From: Streptomyces sp. NBC_00464
GTDB taxonomy: Bacteria > Actinomycetota > Actinomycetes > Streptomycetales > Streptomycetaceae
Length of the DNA: 64,000 bases
Direction of reading: 5' to 3'
NCBI RefSeq assembly: GCF_036013915.1
Contig: NZ_CP107901.1
Coordinates: forward strand, 124,001 to 188,000
The position numbers and the translations under genes are program-made. The notes beneath the pieces are model-generated. The model saw nothing but the letters and a program-made list of their open reading frames with translations, searched no databases and was not told where the DNA came from. Shown one piece after another: positions 8,651 through 15,650 of this stretch (position 1 is the stretch's first letter; every line of letters starts with the position of its first letter).

Positions 8651-9517
8651 GTGGATATTGATGTTCTGGGTCCGTTGGGTGTGAGGGTGAATGGTGTTGC
8701 GGTGATGCCTTCGGCGCCGAAGCCTCGGAAGGTTCTGGCGTTGTTGGCGTTGCATGTGGACCGGGTGGTGCCGGTGGGGTTGCTGGTTGACGAGTTGTGG
8801 GGGGAGCGTCCGCCGAGATCGGCGCGGACGACGTTGCAGACGTATGTGCTGCAGTTGCGTGAGCTGATCGGTGCGGCCCTGGAGTCCGGTCGTGCGGGTG
8901 TGGCTTCGGGTGCGGGACCTGAGGGGCCGGTGTCGGCGAAGGATGTGCTGGTGACTGCTCCGGGCGGGTATCTGCTGCGGGGTGGTGGCGGTTCGAGTGA
9001 TGTACGCGAGTTCGATCGGCTTGCGGGCATGGGGTACCGGGCCATGGACGGGGAGGACTTCGCGGGGGCTGCGCGTTCCTTGCGTGAGGCGCTGGCTCTG
9101 TGGGGCGGGTCGGCACTGGCGGATGTGAGGGTGGGGGCGCAGCTGGAGGTGGAGGTGTGCCGGCTGGAGGAGGCGCGGCTGTGTGCGCTGTATCAGCGGA
9201 TCGAGGCTGATCTCCGGCTGGGGCGGCATCGTGAGCTGCTGGGTGAGCTGACGGTACTGGTGAGCCGGTATCGCACGCACGAGGCTCTGCACGGTCAGTT
9301 CATGCTGGCCCTCTACCGGTCGGGACGTCGTAGTGAGGCGCTGAGTGTGTATCAGCGGTTGCGGCAGGCGCTGGTACGTGACCTGGGCCTTGAGCCGTCG
9401 GCCGGGTTGCGGCGGTTGCAGCAGACCATGATCCAGGCCAGCGAACCCACCCCCCACATCGCACGGACCGGAGCCGTCAGCGGTGGCCCGCGGGATCGAC
9501 TCGCACGAGTCGGTTGA
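8651..9517 (+). CDS. SARP-family pathway activator 1
   Basis: 288 aa starting at GTG 8651. The N-terminal OmpR-like winged helix begins DIDVLGPLGVRVNG and includes KPRKVLALLALHVDRVVPVGLLVDELWGE and RTTLQTYVLQLRELI (residues about 1-95). It is followed by a bacterial transcriptional activator domain (TPR-like) ending ALYRSGRRSEALSVYQRLRQALVRDLGLEPSAGLRRLQQ. No ATPase domain, so a small SARP of the ActII-ORF4/RedD type. The ARE-like site just upstream makes it the probable first cluster activator in the cascade. Nucleotide use is unusually T-rich at wobble positions in the 5' half compared with its neighbours. A diverged relic of the same 5' region occurs at 14.66 kb. Confidence 0.9.
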   Translation: MDIDVLGPLGVRVNGVAVMPSAPKPRKVLALLALHVDRVVPVGLLVDELWGERPPRSARTTLQTYVLQLRELIGAALESGRAGVASGAGPEGPVSAKDVLVTAPGGYLLRGGGGSSDVREFDRLAGMGYRAMDGEDFAGAARSLREALALWGGSALADVRVGAQLEVEVCRLEEARLCALYQRIEADLRLGRHRELLGELTVLVSRYRTHEALHGQFMLALYRSGRRSEALSVYQRLRQALVRDLGLEPSAGLRRLQQTMIQASEPTPHIARTGAVSGGPRDRLARVG

Positions 9518-9554
9518 CGGTCGCATCCCGCGGCCGAGGTGCGCCGACCGTCTG

Positions 9555-9611
9555 CGCCCCTCCCCCTTCCGAAGACTGAGACCGGTTCTTCGGAAGTGCG
9601 AGGGGCGTTTT
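9555..9611. terminator. Bidirectional terminator between converging SARP genes
   Basis: Long hairpin with TTCCGAAGA (9567-9575) pairing TCTTCGGAA (9587-9595), an outer GCCCCT/AGGGGC extension and a TTTT tail. Confidence 0.8.
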
Positions 9612-9650
9612 GCTGTGCGTGTGAGGTTCGGGCCCGCGCCGGCGGTGGAG

Positions 9651-10574
9651 CTAACGGCTCTCGTGCTCTTCCTGAATCCTGCGGAGCAGATCCTCCTGGT
9701 CCCGCACCAGTTGTTCGATCCGGGCCTGGAGCTGCGCTATCTCCGATGTCAGGTCGAGGGCGCGCGGACGCGATGCGAGCAGCGTGGGGGAGTGGCTGAG
9801 AATCGCTTCCATGCGCGAACGCAGAGGGGGGCCCGGCTCGATGCCGAGGGTGGTGACGAGGTGGCGGCGCGCGCGTTCGTAGACGCCGAGTGCCTCCGAC
9901 TGCCGGCCGCCCCGGTACAGGGCGACCATCAGCAGATCGTAGAAGCGCTCGCGCAGCGGATGGTCGGCGGTGAGACGTTCCAGGTCGGAGGTGATCTCGG
10001 CGTCCTTGCCGCAGCTCAGGCTCGCCTCGTAGAAGGCTTCCAGAGTGGTGAGGCGCTGCTCCTCCAGCCGGTCCGCCTCCGCCGTGCAGATGGGGCCCTG
10101 GCGGCTGTCCTGCAGGGCCGGGCCCTGCCACAACGACAGGGCGTCGCCCAGGAGTCGCATCGCGTACCGGGGGTCTTCGGGGACCGCCGCCCTGCCGCGC
10201 CCGGACAGCAGGGCGAAGCGCGTCACATCGGTCGAGGCGTGGCCCAGCGTCAGCAGGTATCCGGTGGGCAGGGTGCTGATCCACGTATGGCCCGGGGAGG
10301 GCAGCAGCCGGCGCAGCCGGGCGACGTGGGTCTGAAGGGCGTTCGGCGCGTTGGAGGGGGGCCGGTCGCCCCACAGTTCCTCCACCAGGCGGTCCACGGA
10401 AAGGAGCTCGCCCGCGTGGATGACCAGGGTGGCGAGCAGGGCCCGCTGCTTGGGGCCGCAGGGCACGATGCCCGCCCCGGTCGCCCCGTCGTGCACGGCC
10501 ACCAGGCCGAGCAGCCGGAACTCGGTCACCTGGCCGCGTACCGGGGCGGGTGCGGCGAGGTCGAGGACGGTCAT
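9651..10574 (-). CDS. SARP-family regulator 2 with C-terminal coiled coil
   Basis: 307 aa from the ATG at 10574, which overlaps the stop of the upstream thioesterase gene (ATGA); the longer frame to 11015 only reads through that gene. Winged helix: FRLLGLVAVHDG, CGPKQRALLATLVIHAGELLSVDRLVEELWGDRPPSNAPNALQTHVARLRRLL. The activator domain includes FYDLLMVALYRGGRQSEALGVYERARRHL. An extra C-terminal segment, TSEIAQLQARIEQLVRDQEDLLRRIQ, looks like a coiled coil, perhaps for dimerisation. The same architecture recurs in the SARP at 23.1-24.1 kb, also paired with a thioesterase, so the two cassettes are probably paralogous. Confidence 0.88.
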   Translation of the reverse strand: MTVLDLAAPAPVRGQVTEFRLLGLVAVHDGATGAGIVPCGPKQRALLATLVIHAGELLSVDRLVEELWGDRPPSNAPNALQTHVARLRRLLPSPGHTWISTLPTGYLLTLGHASTDVTRFALLSGRGRAAVPEDPRYAMRLLGDALSLWQGPALQDSRQGPICTAEADRLEEQRLTTLEAFYEASLSCGKDAEITSDLERLTADHPLRERFYDLLMVALYRGGRQSEALGVYERARRHLVTTLGIEPGPPLRSRMEAILSHSPTLLASRPRALDLTSEIAQLQARIEQLVRDQEDLLRRIQEEHESR

Positions 10575-11326
10575 CGCGCCACCCCGGACGGCGCCCTGGC
10601 CAGGAGCAGGGCGAGGCGCACGTCGTTCCGGATCCGCTCGGAGACCTCCGGCAGCCGGTCCTGGAAGTAGAAGTGGCCGCCCTCGAACAGGTGCATGCCC
10701 ATGAAGCGGGTGGAGGCGTTGGCCCAGCCGTCGAGGCGGTGCGGGGGCGAGATGTGGTCCTGTGTGCCGCCGAACACCGAGAGGGGGACCGGCAGCGGCG
10801 AGGTGAGGGGCTCGGCGCGCCAGGTCTCGCTGATGCGGAGGTCCGCGCGGATGGTCGGCGCGAACAGGTCCCACAGCTCCTGGTGGTCCAGGACCGACGG
10901 CGCCGTGCCGCCCATCGCCGCCAGTTCCCGGCGCAACTCCGCGTCGCTCAGCAGGTGGCGGCGCGTACCGTCCCCGTCGGGGAGCAGGGTGCCGCGTGCC
11001 GAGATGCCGAGCCACACCGGAGGGGTGCGGCCCGCCTCGATGAGCCGGCGGGTCAGTTCGTACGCGACGAGCCCGCCCAGGCTGTGCCCGAAGAAGGCGA
11101 AGTGGCCGGTCAGCCCGTCGTCCAGCTCGTGCAGGAAGTGCTCGACCAGCACGCCGATGTCCTTCAGCGGGGGGCGGCCGTCGCGTGGGCCGCGGCCCGG
11201 CGCGTCAGGGATCCGCACGTCCCAGCCGGCCGGGAAGCAGGACGGCCAGTCGCGGTACATCAGATGCGAACCACCGGAGTGGTGGAACACGAACAGGCGC
11301 AGCTCCAGCTCTTCGGCCTTCTGCAT
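10571..11326 (-). CDS. Type II thioesterase
   Basis: 251 aa from the ATG at 11326 (GGAG site nearby). Alpha/beta-hydrolase of the GrsT/TycF type: LRLFVFHHSGGSHLMYRDW at the N-terminus, nucleophile motif FFGHSLGGLVAYE (about residues 80-92), acidic residue region VFGGTQDHI and catalytic His in FEGGHFYF. It hydrolyses misprimed or stalled acyl groups from carrier proteins. It is translationally coupled to the SARP behind it (ATGA overlap). A close relative lies at 24.2-24.9 kb. Confidence 0.85.
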   Translation of the reverse strand: MQKAEELELRLFVFHHSGGSHLMYRDWPSCFPAGWDVRIPDAPGRGPRDGRPPLKDIGVLVEHFLHELDDGLTGHFAFFGHSLGGLVAYELTRRLIEAGRTPPVWLGISARGTLLPDGDGTRRHLLSDAELRRELAAMGGTAPSVLDHQELWDLFAPTIRADLRISETWRAEPLTSPLPVPLSVFGGTQDHISPPHRLDGWANASTRFMGMHLFEGGHFYFQDRLPEVSERIRNDVRLALLLARAPSGVAR

Positions 11327-11635
11327 GGAGACTCCATCGACGAGACACTCTGGCGTTCGGCCCGATGACAGCGGTACCGGGACGACGCAGGGGGTTGGCA
11401 ACCTATCCGTTTCCCGGCCGCCGCGACCGCTTCCGCGAGTGGGCCTCGAACCGGCCTGTATGCATCCTCAAGCCTAGGCATTTTGACCCCAACACCCTTG
11501 TGTACAAGGTTACTTGAGAATGAATCCAGCAGCGGGAGCAATGGCCGGGAACAGGTCTAGCGTTCCGGGGAGCAAGGCCGCCACTCGATGGGCCGACAGG
11601 CAAGGCCGCCACTCGATGGGGTACGAGAGGAAACC
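11327..11635. other. Divergent promoter region, thioesterase/SARP 3
   Basis: 309 bp between divergent genes. An AT-rich promoter-like stretch around 11480-11520 carries CCTTG-TGTA-CAAGG (11496-11509). A near-perfect 28-bp tandem duplication sits at 11572-11627, immediately before the SARP start. Confidence 0.5.
11572..11627. repeat. Two-copy tandem repeat upstream of SARP 3
   Basis: A 21-bp identical segment occurs at 11572-11592 and again at 11600-11620, period 28, ending just before the ribosome site of the SARP at 11636. It may be a regulatory direct repeat or a recent duplication. Confidence 0.7.
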
Positions 11636-12457
11636 GTGGAGATTCAGGTTCTGGGGCCATTGAGCGCCTCCGTCAACGGAGTCTCGATCGTGCCCACCGC
11701 AAGCAAGCCGCGTCAGCTCCTCGCGCTGTTCGCGTTCCATCCGGGGCGCATCGTGCCGGTGGCCACGCTCATGGAGGAGCTGTGGGGCGCCGACATGCCG
11801 CAGAGCGCCCTGACCACGCTGCAGACGTACGTCCTTCAGCTCCGCCGCCACCTCGGCACCGCCATGGGCCCCGACGCCCCCGGCAACGCCAAGGAGGTCC
11901 TGGCCACCCGGCACGGTGCGTACGTCCTGCAGATCCCGGCCGAATCCGTCGACCTGCACCGTTACGAGAAGCTCGTAGCGGGTGGCCAGCGGGCCTTCGA
12001 GGAGGGTGAGGACGGACAGGCCGCCGCGCTGCTCAGAGGCGCCCTCGACATGTGGAACGGGCCGCCCCTCGTCGACGTACGGGCCGGCTCGATCCTCTCC
12101 ATCGAGATCATGCGGCTGACGGAGTCGCGCCTGGGTACGGTCGAGCGGCGCATCGACGCCGATCTGCGGCTGGGCCGGCACGCCGAACTCAACGCGGAGC
12201 TGACGGACCTGATCGCCCGGCACCCGCAGCACGAGGGTCTGCACTCCCAGGCGATGCTCGCGCTGTACCGCTCCGGACGGCAGGCGACGGCGCTCGACGT
12301 GTACCGCAGACTGCGCAGGCGGCTCATCGACGAGCTCGGCGTGGAGCCCTCGCCGCAGCTCCAGCGGCTGCACCAGATGATGCTCACCGTCGATCCCGCG
12401 CTCGACGTGGTGGCGGGCGAGCGGCGCGCCTCGACTTTCGACCTCTACGCCGCCTGA
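11636..12457 (+). CDS. SARP-family pathway activator 3
   Basis: 273 aa from GTG 11636 (GAGAGG ribosome site), reading VEIQVLGPLSASVNGVSIVP. The winged helix contains KPRQLLALFAFHPGRIVPVATLMEELWGADMPQSALTTLQTYVLQLRRHL. The activator domain ends ALYRSGRQATALDVYRRLRRRLIDELGVEPSPQLQRLHQMM. It is closest in style to SARP 1 and lacks the coiled coil of SARPs 2 and 4. It probably recruits RNA polymerase at cluster promoters. It is convergent with the aromatase gene, with a hairpin CCGGCGGG-CGCC-CCCGCCGG (12469-12488) between them. Confidence 0.9.
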   Translation: MEIQVLGPLSASVNGVSIVPTASKPRQLLALFAFHPGRIVPVATLMEELWGADMPQSALTTLQTYVLQLRRHLGTAMGPDAPGNAKEVLATRHGAYVLQIPAESVDLHRYEKLVAGGQRAFEEGEDGQAAALLRGALDMWNGPPLVDVRAGSILSIEIMRLTESRLGTVERRIDADLRLGRHAELNAELTDLIARHPQHEGLHSQAMLALYRSGRQATALDVYRRLRRRLIDELGVEPSPQLQRLHQMMLTVDPALDVVAGERRASTFDLYAA

Positions 12458-12468
12458 CCTCCAGGCGA

Positions 12469-12488
12469 CCGGCGGGCGCCCCCGCCGG
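12469..12488. terminator. Hairpin between convergent SARP 3 and aromatase genes
   Basis: Perfect 8-bp stem with 4-nt loop in a 39-bp convergent gap. Confidence 0.6.
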
Positions 12489-12496
12489 CGCCACGT

Positions 12497-13483
12497 CTAC
12501 GGCAGCGGGTTCCCGGCCCGCGCCGGCCGCCGCGGCAGGGTCCGTACCGCCGACTCCGCGTGGCGCCCGGCCAGTTCGATGGTCGCCAGCGACATTCGCC
12601 GGATGTCCTCCCGCAGACCGAGCCGGGCCTGCCCGACTCCGGCCGGCAGGCCCCGCACCGCGTTCTCGTCGAGCAGCACCGAATGCCGGGTGATCACGCG
12701 CACCCCGTGCTCGTCGGGCACCACCGACCACTCCCCGATGTGCGCGGCCGCGGTCGGCGCCGCCGGCACGGTCTGCTTGTGGACGATCCGCCCGGCGTGC
12801 GGGAAGCACAGCCGGACCGAGCTCGCCGTGCGCACCACCCCGTCGGGCAGCAGTACGTCGTAGTCCAGGACCTGCACCCCGGGGGTGGACTCGGTCAGTT
12901 CGAGACGCGGCACGTGCGGCACGTGGCCGGGCCAGTCGGCGGCCCGGTACAGGAAGTCGTAGACCAGCTCGCCGGGCCCGTTCACCCGTACCGACTCCTC
13001 GAACGACAGCACCAGGTCGTCGAGTGCGAGGTCGCTCTCGGTGACCCGGCGCAGACTCTCCAGCTCGGCCCGGGCGTTGTCGTCGGTGACGAGGCCGACC
13101 CGGGCCACGTCGTGGGGCCGGTCGCCCACGACCGTGAACTCGTGCCGTACCGTCACCACACTGCGCCCGCCCGGGGCTTCCTCGACGGTCCACTCCCCGC
13201 CCATCGTCTCGACCGGTGCGTCGTGCTTGAGCTGGAAGAACTCGATGCGCCGCTCGTGCGGGTGCTGGACCCGCGCCGAGATCGAGGACCTGATGTCACC
13301 CCGCGCGCTCTCCCACGAGCGCAGCCGCTCCCGGGGTCCGTCGAAGTCGAGGCGCTCGACGTGCAGCACGGGCGGGCAGAACAGCGGTCTGCGCAGGGCG
13401 TCCGCGAGCAGGGTGTAGACCACTGCGGCCGGGGCGGCCACCTCGACCGAGTGTCGCGTACGGTGCACACGCTCACCAGACAT
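12497..13483 (-). CDS. Two-domain polyketide aromatase/cyclase
   Basis: 328 aa from the ATG at 13483; the longer frame to 13624 has no ribosome site. Two SRPBCC (START-like) domains are visible. The first, about residues 1-150, has RHSVEVAAPAAVVYTLLAD, FFQLKHDAPVETMGGEWTVEE and VVTVRHEFTV. The second, about 165-315, has SFEESVRVNGPGELVYDFLYRAADWPGHVPHVPRLELTE. This is the size and layout of ActVII-type didomain aromatase/cyclases of type II PKS pathways, which bind a poly-beta-ketone and dehydrate/aromatise a ring. Its presence in a modular NRPS/PKS cluster without minimal type II PKS genes in view is odd. It is divergent from the SnoaL-like gene. Confidence 0.8.
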   Translation of the reverse strand: MSGERVHRTRHSVEVAAPAAVVYTLLADALRRPLFCPPVLHVERLDFDGPRERLRSWESARGDIRSSISARVQHPHERRIEFFQLKHDAPVETMGGEWTVEEAPGGRSVVTVRHEFTVVGDRPHDVARVGLVTDDNARAELESLRRVTESDLALDDLVLSFEESVRVNGPGELVYDFLYRAADWPGHVPHVPRLELTESTPGVQVLDYDVLLPDGVVRTASSVRLCFPHAGRIVHKQTVPAAPTAAAHIGEWSVVPDEHGVRVITRHSVLLDENAVRGLPAGVGQARLGLREDIRRMSLATIELAGRHAESAVRTLPRRPARAGNPLP

Positions 13484-13693
13484 CACCGTTGATCGCACCT
13501 CCTGGTCGTCGGGCCGGGGCTGTCGCGACCCCATGGTCTCCACCTTCGACGCAGGCGCTTGAGGAGTATTCGAAGGAGGCTCGATCCGTGCCCGGGAGAC
13601 TGCCTGGACCGAGCTCGGATTCACCGGAGTGTGCCGGCGCCCGCTCGGCGTTCCTCACCGCCCCATGCACGGACGGAAACGGAGACCGAGATC

Positions 13694-14155
13694 ATGACCG
13701 TCGAGTTGGTGGACCCCGCCGAGCGCACCCGTGAGAGTCAGAAGTTCGCCGCTCTGTACGTGGAGGTGCAGCAGTTCTACGCGCACCAGATGCAGATCCT
13801 GGACGCGCACGACTCCGAGCGCTGGGCGGGCACCTTCACCGAGGACGCCATCTTCGAGCTGCCCTCCCCGGCCCAGCCGGTGCGTGCCCGGGTCGGCCTC
13901 GCGTGTTACGTGCGGGCCGGCGCCGCACGCCAGCGACGGGCGGGCAACCGCCTCAACCACTGGGTCGGGATGCTCGACGTACAGCCCCAGGCGGACGGGT
14001 CGCTGCACACCCGGTGCTCGGCCCTGGTGTACGCCACGCCGACCGGCGGCAGTTCCAAGATCCTGTACGTGTGCGTCATGGAGGACGTCCTGGTCCGCGC
14101 CCGCGGCAAGTGGCGCACCGCGCACCGCCGGGTGACCCGGGACGACCTGGCGTGA
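13694..14155 (+). CDS. SnoaL/NTF2-like protein
   Basis: 153 aa from the ATG at 13694 with GGAGACC upstream. Fold signature of the SnoaL_4/NTF2 cone-shaped barrel: EVQQFYAHQMQILDAHDSERWAGTFTEDAIFELP, then RNRLNHWVGM-like strand and WRTAHRRVTRDDLA at the end. Relatives in aromatic polyketide clusters act as cyclases, dehydratases or hydroxylase partners. It sits back to back with the aromatase/cyclase gene, so both may act on the same polyketide. No catalytic assignment is possible from sequence alone. Confidence 0.7.
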   Translation: MTVELVDPAERTRESQKFAALYVEVQQFYAHQMQILDAHDSERWAGTFTEDAIFELPSPAQPVRARVGLACYVRAGAARQRRAGNRLNHWVGMLDVQPQADGSLHTRCSALVYATPTGGSSKILYVCVMEDVLVRARGKWRTAHRRVTRDDLA

Positions 14156-14484
14156 CCGCCGGGCCGAGGGGGCCCTTGTGAGGTGGTGGACGACCACCAC
14201 AGCTGAACTCGATGTTCCGCATGGCGCAGGGGACCCGGTGTGGCCCCTTGCCTGAAGTGACCCGTGCACATCCTCCGGTCCGCGCCCGTCTGCCGTCGCC
14301 CCCGACGCAGGCGGGCGCGTTGACGTTCTCGGGGGAGTCCTTGAGGGCCCGCCACCGGTGACCACCTGCCGGTCTTGGGCGGAGAGCTCCTGCCGGCCCC
14401 CGCGGAGGCCGCTCATGTATACAGGCGTTACGGATCGCCGGATGGCGCACTGCAGGGCATAAACGGCCGCCCCGGTTTGAGATG

Positions 14485-14494
14485 TCGCCGGCGA
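14485..14494. promoter_or_regulatory. Weak CGCCGGCG-core site
   Basis: TCGCCGGCGA core of the palindrome found at 29052, 53122 and 61074, without the flanking CTGTC/GACAG arms. Possible low-affinity LmbU-type site. Confidence 0.25.
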
Positions 14495-14592
14495 AGAATG
14501 TCTGTATTTGCCATTGTTGATTCTCTTTTATGTGCCTGTATTCGGTGCTTGAGATCTTCTGGAGCGTCTGGGATCCGCGTGGCTTTCTGCTA

Positions 14593-14610
14593 AAACAGCG
14601 AGTACGGTTT
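14593..14610. promoter_or_regulatory. ARE-like site upstream of SARP relic
   Basis: AAACA-N8-GGTTT, same spacing as the receptor-locus sites. It sits upstream of the decayed SARP sequence just as the site at 8580 sits upstream of intact SARP 1. Confidence 0.45.
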
Positions 14611-14664
14611 GGTATTGGCGAACCGTTCACCCTGTTTGCTGTTCGGCGTTCGGTCGAGAACCCG

Positions 14665-14757
14665 GTCTGCCTCAGGCGTCGAAGCCCTGGAAGGTTCTGG
14701 CGTACTGGTCGACGAGTTGTGGGGGGAAGTGGCCGCCGAGGTCGGCGCGGAGGGCGC
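14665..14757 (+). pseudogene. Decayed 5' fragment of a SARP gene
   Basis: The segment reading GAAGCCCTGGAAGGTTCTGG, then CTGGTCGACGAGTTGTGGGG, lines up with 8720-8830 of SARP 1 (GAAGCCTCGGAAGGTTCTGG and CTGGTTGACGAGTTGTGGGG). About 45 bp is missing between the two blocks. One frame still spells VLVDELWGE, the winged-helix motif. No start and no downstream activator domain remain. Together with the ARE-like site at 14593 it looks like a duplicated SARP promoter and 5' end that was mostly deleted. Confidence 0.7.
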
Positions 14758-14769
14758 ACCACGCGGGCA

Positions 14770-14800
14770 GTTCACACAGTTCACAGTTCACACAGTTCAC
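14770..14800. repeat. Four GTTCAC(A) direct repeats upstream of tandem-ACP gene
   Basis: Copies start at 14770, 14779, 14786 and 14795 (spacing 9, 7, 9), about 90 bp before the ACP start. Heptameric direct repeats are the type of site SARPs bind, but the spacing here is not the usual 11 bp. Confidence 0.5.
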
Positions 14801-14891
14801 GCGGACCGGCGTGAGCGGGCGGACACCCGCGAGGCGGGACGTACCGCTGCCTCACCGGCGGCCTGTGGAACGGAACCCTTGGAGCCAACTC

Positions 14892-15638
14892 ATGCACGAC
14901 GAATTCCGGTTCTCACGCACAACTCCCGCCGAACCCGGGCACGACCGGCTGCTGAGCGGACTCCTGGTGGTCCTCGCCGATGTGCTGCGCATCGCGCCGG
15001 ACCGTATCGACCCCGAGGAGACCTTCCGGCTGCTCGGCCTCGACTCGATCCTGTGCGTCCAGTTCGTCACGTCGCTGAACAGCCACTACGGCACCGATGT
15101 CAGGGCCGACGTCATGCTCGACCACCCCACACCTGCGGCGCTCGCCCGTCATCTGGCGCGCACGGTGATCCGGCACGGCGCGCCCGCGGCCGTGCGGCCC
15201 GCCCCCGCCCAGTCACTGCCGCAGGACTCGGAACCGTCCCACGTGAACGGCGTCGACATCGCGGCGGTGGCGGAGCTGCTGCGCGAGGAGCTGGCCCGCA
15301 TCCTGAGCTGCGACGCCTGGGACATCCGCACCGACACCCCCTTCACGCTGCTCGGCGTCGACTCCGTCGTCGCCTCGGAGTTCGTGGCCGCCGTCAACCG
15401 CGTCTACGGGCTGCGCGAGCCCGCCGGGATCCTTTACGACCACCCCGACCTCGGCGCGCTCGCGGCGTACATCGCCACGGTCGAACCGCCGCAGCACGTC
15501 CCCGAGGTCATGCCGGCCGCGATGGGCGTGCAGGTGCCGGGGGCCGCTCCGCTCGGCATCGGCGCCCTTCTTGACGCGGTGCGCGCCGGGTGGCTGTCCA
15601 TCGACGACGCGGTCGCCCTGCTGTCGCGCACTCACTGA
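14892..15638 (+). CDS. Tandem acyl carrier protein with C-terminal docking helix
   Basis: 248 aa from the ATG at 14892 (CTTGGAG ribosome site). There are two carrier domains: the first has LLGLDSILCVQFVTSLNSHYG (Ser about residue 45), the second LLGVDSVVASEFVAAVNRVYG (Ser about residue 158). The DSI/DSV motifs resemble ACPs of polyketide (including trans-AT) systems more than NRPS PCPs. The C-terminus (IGALLDAVRAGWLSIDDAVALL) resembles a helical docking element. It matches in style the N-terminus of the next protein (DVLTSFKGGSLERGQAVRIL). Likely role: doubled carrier station that hands a polyketide intermediate to, or scaffolds with, the downstream KS-like protein 12 bp away. Confidence 0.8.
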   Translation: MHDEFRFSRTTPAEPGHDRLLSGLLVVLADVLRIAPDRIDPEETFRLLGLDSILCVQFVTSLNSHYGTDVRADVMLDHPTPAALARHLARTVIRHGAPAAVRPAPAQSLPQDSEPSHVNGVDIAAVAELLREELARILSCDAWDIRTDTPFTLLGVDSVVASEFVAAVNRVYGLREPAGILYDHPDLGALAAYIATVEPPQHVPEVMPAAMGVQVPGAAPLGIGALLDAVRAGWLSIDDAVALLSRTH

Positions 15639-15650
15639 GCGGCGGAACCC

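Larger units (their letters stand above)
14156..14891. other. 736-bp region with regulatory remnants and SARP relic
   Basis: No intact gene. It contains a hairpin GTGGTGG-ACGA-CCACCAC (14183-14200) that may terminate the SnoaL gene, a TCGCCGGCGA core (14485-14494), an ARE-like site (14593-14610), a SARP relic (14665-14757) and GTTCAC direct repeats (14770-14800). The 14470-14640 stretch is AT-rich and promoter-like. Confidence 0.6.
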
